A DNA stretch of 9,485 bases from contig DYHU01000140.1 in the NCBI GenBank assembly GCA_020724025.1, positions 1 through 9,485 of the forward strand. Reading direction: 5' to 3'. This document shows positions 7,360 through 9,485 of the stretch, piece by piece; the stretch's first letter is position 1; each line of letters opens with the position of its first letter. Origin of the DNA: Syntrophorhabdus sp. (lineage in GTDB: Bacteria; Desulfobacterota; BSN033; UBA1163). The notes under the pieces were generated by a model. It was not told the DNA's origin and did not search any database. It was given only the letters and a program-made list of their open reading frames with translations. The translations under genes were made by a program, and so were the position numbers.

Positions 7360-7392
7360 CTTGAGCATCGTGTTATCAAACTTGAACATCGT
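7360..7392 (-). repeat. Tandem 12-bp repeats, candidate activator sites
   Basis: CTTGAGCATCGT (7360-7371) and CTTGAACATCGT (7381-7392) differ by one base. Their starts are 21 bp apart, two helical turns, so both face the same side of the DNA. They lie roughly 60-90 bp upstream of the start predicted from the sigma-54-type promoter, a plausible if close position for an enhancer-binding activator. The sequence between them (GTTATCAAA) adds a partial dyad with the second copy. Confidence 0.5.
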
Positions 7393-7428
7393 CTTAGCAA
7401 GAATAAGAAAACTGCGTGCCGCCATTTT

Positions 7429-7561
7429 CACATAACGTTCACCAAAACAACGCAGTCCCGCTTGCCGCTAAGAAAGACTCATTCCCACTGCGGCAAGCGG
7501 GATTGAGCGACATCAATAATCCTTATCAAAAGATGGAGCGTCGGTGTTTTGCTTGTTAGGC
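7429..7561 (-). repeat. attC-like structured repeat B
   Basis: The central stem TCCCGCTTGCCGC (7456-7468) pairs perfectly with GCGGCAAGCGGGA (7490-7502) around a 21-base loop containing AAAGACTCATT (7473-7483). Outer arms: CAAAACAACGC (7443-7453) against GCGTCGGTGTTTTG (7538-7551), with a small bulge. The ends are CACATAAC (7429-7436) and GTTAGGC (7555-7561). Read on the minus strand this gives GCCTAAC, arm, stem-loop, arm, GTTATGT. That is the R''-L''...L'-R' layout of integron attC sites, and about 130 bp is a normal attC size. GCCTAAC fits RYYYAAC exactly; GTTATGT fits GTTRRRY except at one base. It shares the loop, GAGCGAC box and ends with repeat A. On the minus strand it follows the DUF2173 gene by about 50 bp, as a cassette's recombination site would. 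Confidence 0.65.
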
Positions 7562-7570
7562 GAAGTGCCC
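7555..7570. repeat. Left copy of 16-bp inverted repeat bracketing the DUF2173 gene
   Basis: GTTAGGCGAAGTGCCC is the reverse complement of 8002-8017 with one mismatch. Its first seven bases are the outer box of repeat B. The match extends nine bases beyond the box, which is more than integron core sites alone would require. Confidence 0.7.
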
Positions 7571-7610
7571 GTCAAGGTAACTGCCGACTGTGTCAGCACA
7601 TTTGCTTCAG

Positions 7611-7946
7611 TTATCGGCTACCTACAAGGGCCTGAAACAATTGATTGAAATCAGCTTTTGCTGTTTCGACAAATACACCCTTGTTACCGCCGATTGCCAC
7701 GGTCCAGTCACCACCAGAGTATGCCCAACCTTGTTGGGGTACCCAGTTCATCTTGCTGAGTTGAGTGAATGATCCAGCCAGAGTGTTGAACAGCATAGTG
7801 ACACTGGCGCAGAATTGAGCTGTCATCGCTGCCATATCGGGTGGCATATCCATTTTCCCCTTAAAGTCCACCAGTTTACCATCGGCGGTAAACTCACCGG
7901 CAGCAACAACACCCTTAAGATTAAGTAGTTCATTGAGTGTTGCCAT
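7611..7946 (-). CDS. DUF2173 (roadblock/LC7-like) small protein
   Basis: 111 residues. The ATG at 7946-7944 is preceded by AAAGGAG nine bases upstream. The pattern MATLNELLNLKGVVAAGEFTADGKLVDFKG, a middle helix with Met/Ala, then NWVPQQGWAYSGGDWTVAIGG and GVFVETAKADFNQLF, is what I recognise as the DUF2173 family. It has a profilin/roadblock-like alpha-beta fold of unknown role, with no signal peptide and no membrane segment, so it is probably cytoplasmic. One Cys (residue 46) is present. It stands alone between the recombinase and repeat B, bracketed by a 16-bp inverted repeat, and looks like the single gene of an integron-like cassette. I see no clear promoter of its own; expression may come from the recombinase side. 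The family call rests on memory of the pattern. Confidence 0.85.
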   Translation of the reverse strand: MATLNELLNLKGVVAAGEFTADGKLVDFKGKMDMPPDMAAMTAQFCASVTMLFNTLAGSFTQLSKMNWVPQQGWAYSGGDWTVAIGGNKGVFVETAKADFNQLFQALVGSR

Positions 7947-8001
7947 TGTCTTTATCTCCTTTCTAAGTTTGTGATTGGTTGATTAGTTGCACTTCTACAA
8001 A

Positions 8002-8017
8002 GGGCATTTCGCCTAAC
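8002..8017. repeat. Right copy of 16-bp inverted repeat; candidate attI/core recombination box
   Basis: GGGCATTTCGCCTAAC reads GTTAGGCGAAATGCCC on the minus strand. It begins with GTTAGGC, an exact integron core box (GTTRRRY). It lies between the recombinase terminator and the DUF2173 gene, where an insertion site for a cassette array would be expected if the recombinase and cassettes share orientation. Only one box is visible, with no second half and no long stem, which fits a simple attI-like site better than an attC. Alternatively it is just the other arm of an inverted repeat. Confidence 0.5.
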
Positions 8018-8023
8018 ATCTGT

Positions 8024-8043
8024 AAAAACGCATATATATGCGT
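8024..8043 (-). terminator. Palindromic hairpin downstream of the recombinase gene
   Basis: ACGCATATATATGCGT (8028-8043) is a perfect 16-base palindrome. On the minus strand it is followed by TTTTA and lies 20 bp after the recombinase stop, consistent with a weak intrinsic terminator. On the plus strand it is followed by ATTTATTCTTTTT, so it could also work the other way. The stem is AT-rich at its centre, and a protein-binding role is possible. Confidence 0.5.
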
Positions 8044-8063
8044 ATTTATTCTTTTTAGTTTAG

Positions 8064-9302
8064 TCATTGAATTAGTTTTTTACCTTCTGATTTATTATCT
8101 AAAATATAATCTTTTAATAGAAAATCTAATGGACTTTTAATTTTAGAAATCTCATTTGTACTTATATGCGTATAAATCTGGGTTGTTTTCAAACTCTTAT
8201 GACCAAGTAATTTCTGTATATGTCGAATATCATATCCATACTCATGAGAATGAGTAGCGTATGAGTGGCGAAGCGTGTGCATCGAAGCATGTTTAGTAAT
8301 TCCAGTTTTTCGAACCGCCCGCTCAAAAACCGCCTGAATACTGCGCACTGCTATATGATAATTTGTTTTACTGCCGGGGAATAACCAACCCTTTTCTCCA
8401 AGATTATACGCCTGCCAGTAAAGATTCAGTGGTTTTACAATTACTTCTGATAATGGAACGTAACGATCTTTTTTACCCTTAGCTTCTCGTATATGAATTA
8501 ACATTCGGTTTGCATCTATATCTTCAATTCTTAGGTTTACAACTTCACTTACCCTCAAACCACTTGCATATGTCATCATTAAAATAACACGATGTTTAAT
8601 ATTCTCGACAGCTTTAAATATTCTTAGTACTTCTTCTTCATTAAGTACATCGGGTAACTTCTGCTCTTTCTTTGGTCGAGGTATTTTTCCAATTACAAAG
8701 GGTTTCTGATAAAATTCCACATACAAGAATCTTAACGCGTTAAAAACCTGATTGATTGTCCCCGCGGTATATTTTCCGCTTTCACTCATTCCGATAAGAT
8801 ACTCACGTATCTCTTTTTCGCCTAACTGTTTTGGTGTTCGAGGATGAAATGATTTTGCAAATGTTCTGATGCAACTGAGGTATGCTTTAATTGTTTTATA
8901 ACTGTAATTTTTCAGTCGCATTGTGCGGCATAGTTCTGTGAGATCATTAATCACTACTTGATGAAGCTGTGGAAGTTTCTCTGCTGTCTTCTCATTGCTC
9001 TGATATAATCTATTCTTTAGTTTATAATCAATACTTAATTTTTCAACGTCGAAGATTTTTATTATTCGCTGTGCATTTTCAATGGTAAACGGAACACTCC
9101 ATTGTTTTTCATCCGGATGCCATCTATATCCATTAATTGTTTTTAGTTGATTGATGTAGTGTTCATTATACGGGAATGCTGCTGCAATTCGATTTACAGA
9201 GTTCAAGAAAATATTTATTTCACCCTTTGACAGTTGTAATTCCCTCTTTGTTAACTCCAACATCTTTTTGGTCGTATGTTGAGTATTGATTAAAAGGTTC
9301 AT
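8064..9302 (-). CDS. Tyrosine recombinase/integrase with N-terminal extension and IntI-like tail
   Basis: 412 residues. The full catalytic set is visible: Arg250 (ASGLRVSE), Lys275 (EAKGKKDR), His342 and Arg345 (HTLRHSYATH), His368 (LLGHKS) and nucleophile Tyr377 (TTQIYTHI). Residues about 112-205 form the SAM-like core-binding domain. Residues 1-100 are an extra N-terminal module containing NGYRWHPDEKQWSVPF, which resembles short HARP-like DNA-annealing segments. Residues 320-394 (SIQAVFERAVRKTGI to IKSPLDFL) resemble integron integrases, whose chains end near a similar SPLD motif. The roughly 16-residue insertion diagnostic of true IntI is not obvious between the Lys275 strand and LFPG (307-310). 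The first ATG is used; no ribosome site is evident. The DNA is clearly more AT-rich than the redox genes, suggesting separate ancestry. It probably recombines the attC-like repeats nearby, though a Xer-like or element-specific integrase is possible. Confidence 0.92.
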   Translation of the reverse strand: MNLLINTQHTTKKMLELTKRELQLSKGEINIFLNSVNRIAAAFPYNEHYINQLKTINGYRWHPDEKQWSVPFTIENAQRIIKIFDVEKLSIDYKLKNRLYQSNEKTAEKLPQLHQVVINDLTELCRTMRLKNYSYKTIKAYLSCIRTFAKSFHPRTPKQLGEKEIREYLIGMSESGKYTAGTINQVFNALRFLYVEFYQKPFVIGKIPRPKKEQKLPDVLNEEEVLRIFKAVENIKHRVILMMTYASGLRVSEVVNLRIEDIDANRMLIHIREAKGKKDRYVPLSEVIVKPLNLYWQAYNLGEKGWLFPGSKTNYHIAVRSIQAVFERAVRKTGITKHASMHTLRHSYATHSHEYGYDIRHIQKLLGHKSLKTTQIYTHISTNEISKIKSPLDFLLKDYILDNKSEGKKLIQ

Positions 9303-9329
9303 TATATCTGTACTTAAAATTACTTTTCG

Positions 9330-9358
9330 AATGTATAGTAAAAATTCTTTTTTGTCAA
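9330..9358 (-). promoter_or_regulatory. Promoter of the recombinase gene
   Basis: On the minus strand TTGACA (9358-9353) is followed after 17 bp by TACATT (9335-9330). The same segment also fits the Bacteroidota-style -33/-7 pattern (TTG, then TAnnTTnG in TACATTCG). The start point would be near 9323, leaving about a 20-base leader without a ribosome site. The TTGACA lies within a small dyad (TTTTGTCAA / TTGACCAAAA, about 9351-9372), which could be an operator. Confidence 0.6.
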
Positions 9359-9383
9359 GTTTTTGACCAAAAATAAAACAACT

Positions 9384-9433
9384 TTATCTTTCAAGTCTAT
9401 TTGGTAATTTTGTAAATAAAATTTGAAAGATAA
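9384..9433. repeat. 11-bp inverted repeat upstream of the recombinase promoter
   Basis: TTATCTTTCAA (9384-9394) and TTGAAAGATAA (9423-9433) are perfect inverted copies separated by 28 bp of AT-rich sequence. They sit about 26-75 bp upstream of the -35 box. They could be paired binding sites for a regulator, accessory sites for the recombinase, or one end of a mobile element. It does not resemble a LexA box. Confidence 0.5.
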
Positions 9434-9449
9434 GAGTTTGAAAATCTGT

Positions 9450-9463
9450 CCCGACTTGTCGGG
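9450..9463. repeat. Small GC palindrome
   Basis: CCCGACTTGTCGGG forms a six-pair stem with a two-base loop inside AT-rich DNA. Short palindromes of this form are common between genes in FCB-group genomes. No T-run follows on the plus strand. The window ends 22 bases later in CACCGAGGA, which could be the ribosome site of a divergent gene beyond the edge, but this cannot be confirmed. Confidence 0.45.
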
Positions 9464-9485
9464 AAATGTTCATTCACACCGAGGA

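Noticed and set aside
7251..7400. Upstream extension of the porin frame by 50 codons
   Set aside because: It covers the sigma-54-type promoter and leader, contains Cys/Arg-rich sequence ahead of a normal signal peptide, and lacks a ribosome site.
1363..7561. CRISPR array
   Set aside because: Only two related repeats, far apart, of different length and with internal palindromes; no regular spacers and no cas genes.
9303..9485. LexA/SOS box upstream of the recombinase
   Set aside because: I looked for a CTG-N10-CAG or GAAC-N4-GTTC type dyad and found none; the inverted repeats present have other sequences.

Overview
The window looks like an accessory or flexible region of a Gram-negative bacterium. 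Tat-exported periplasmic enzymes, an outer-membrane beta-barrel porin and a lipoprotein imply an outer membrane. The mix of genes and signals fits the FCB group (Bacteroidota/Chlorobi/Ignavibacteria), with an Ignavibacteria-like organism as my best guess. This placement is inference from protein style only. Every convincing gene is on the minus strand, so the region is transcribed right to left.

Layout in transcription order. (i) 9303-9485: regulatory DNA with a TTGACA-type promoter, a long inverted repeat and a small GC palindrome. (ii) 8064-9302: a complete tyrosine recombinase with an N-terminal extension and an IntI-like C-terminal tail, in clearly AT-rich DNA, followed by a hairpin. (iii) 7555-8017: a small DUF2173-type gene bracketed by a 16-bp inverted repeat whose ends are integron-style core boxes (GTTAGGC / GCCTAAC). 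(iv) 7429-7561: attC-like structured repeat B. (v) 6183-7392: a tandem repeat, a sigma-54-type promoter and an outer-membrane porin gene. (vi) 5267-6166: a Tat-exported Fe-S electron-transfer subunit with degenerate cluster motifs and a C-terminal CxxCH. (vii) 2028-5255: a Tat-exported molybdopterin oxidoreductase catalytic subunit. (viii) 1583-1912: a cysteine-free carboxymuconolactone-decarboxylase-like protein. (ix) 1363-1566: attC-like repeat A, in the same orientation as B. (x) 897-1362: a gene-poor stretch with a GC palindrome. (xi) 1-896: the 5' part of a lipoprotein with a clan GH-A-like TIM-barrel glycosidase fold.

Porin, Fe-S and Mo genes are 11-16 bp apart and share one apparent sigma-54 promoter. 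They look like an outer-membrane-to-periplasm respiratory module: the porin would admit a substrate, possibly an oxyanion, and the Mo/Fe-S enzyme would reduce or oxidise it. The substrate cannot be read from sequence. No membrane quinol-oxidising anchor and no maturation chaperone is encoded here.

The most intriguing signal is a possible integron-like system. Two long palindromic elements (A and B) share loop, flank and end motifs while their stems differ but remain perfectly paired. They lie in the same orientation downstream of a tyrosine recombinase. A small cassette-like gene sits between the recombinase and element B, and the whole redox module sits between B and A.
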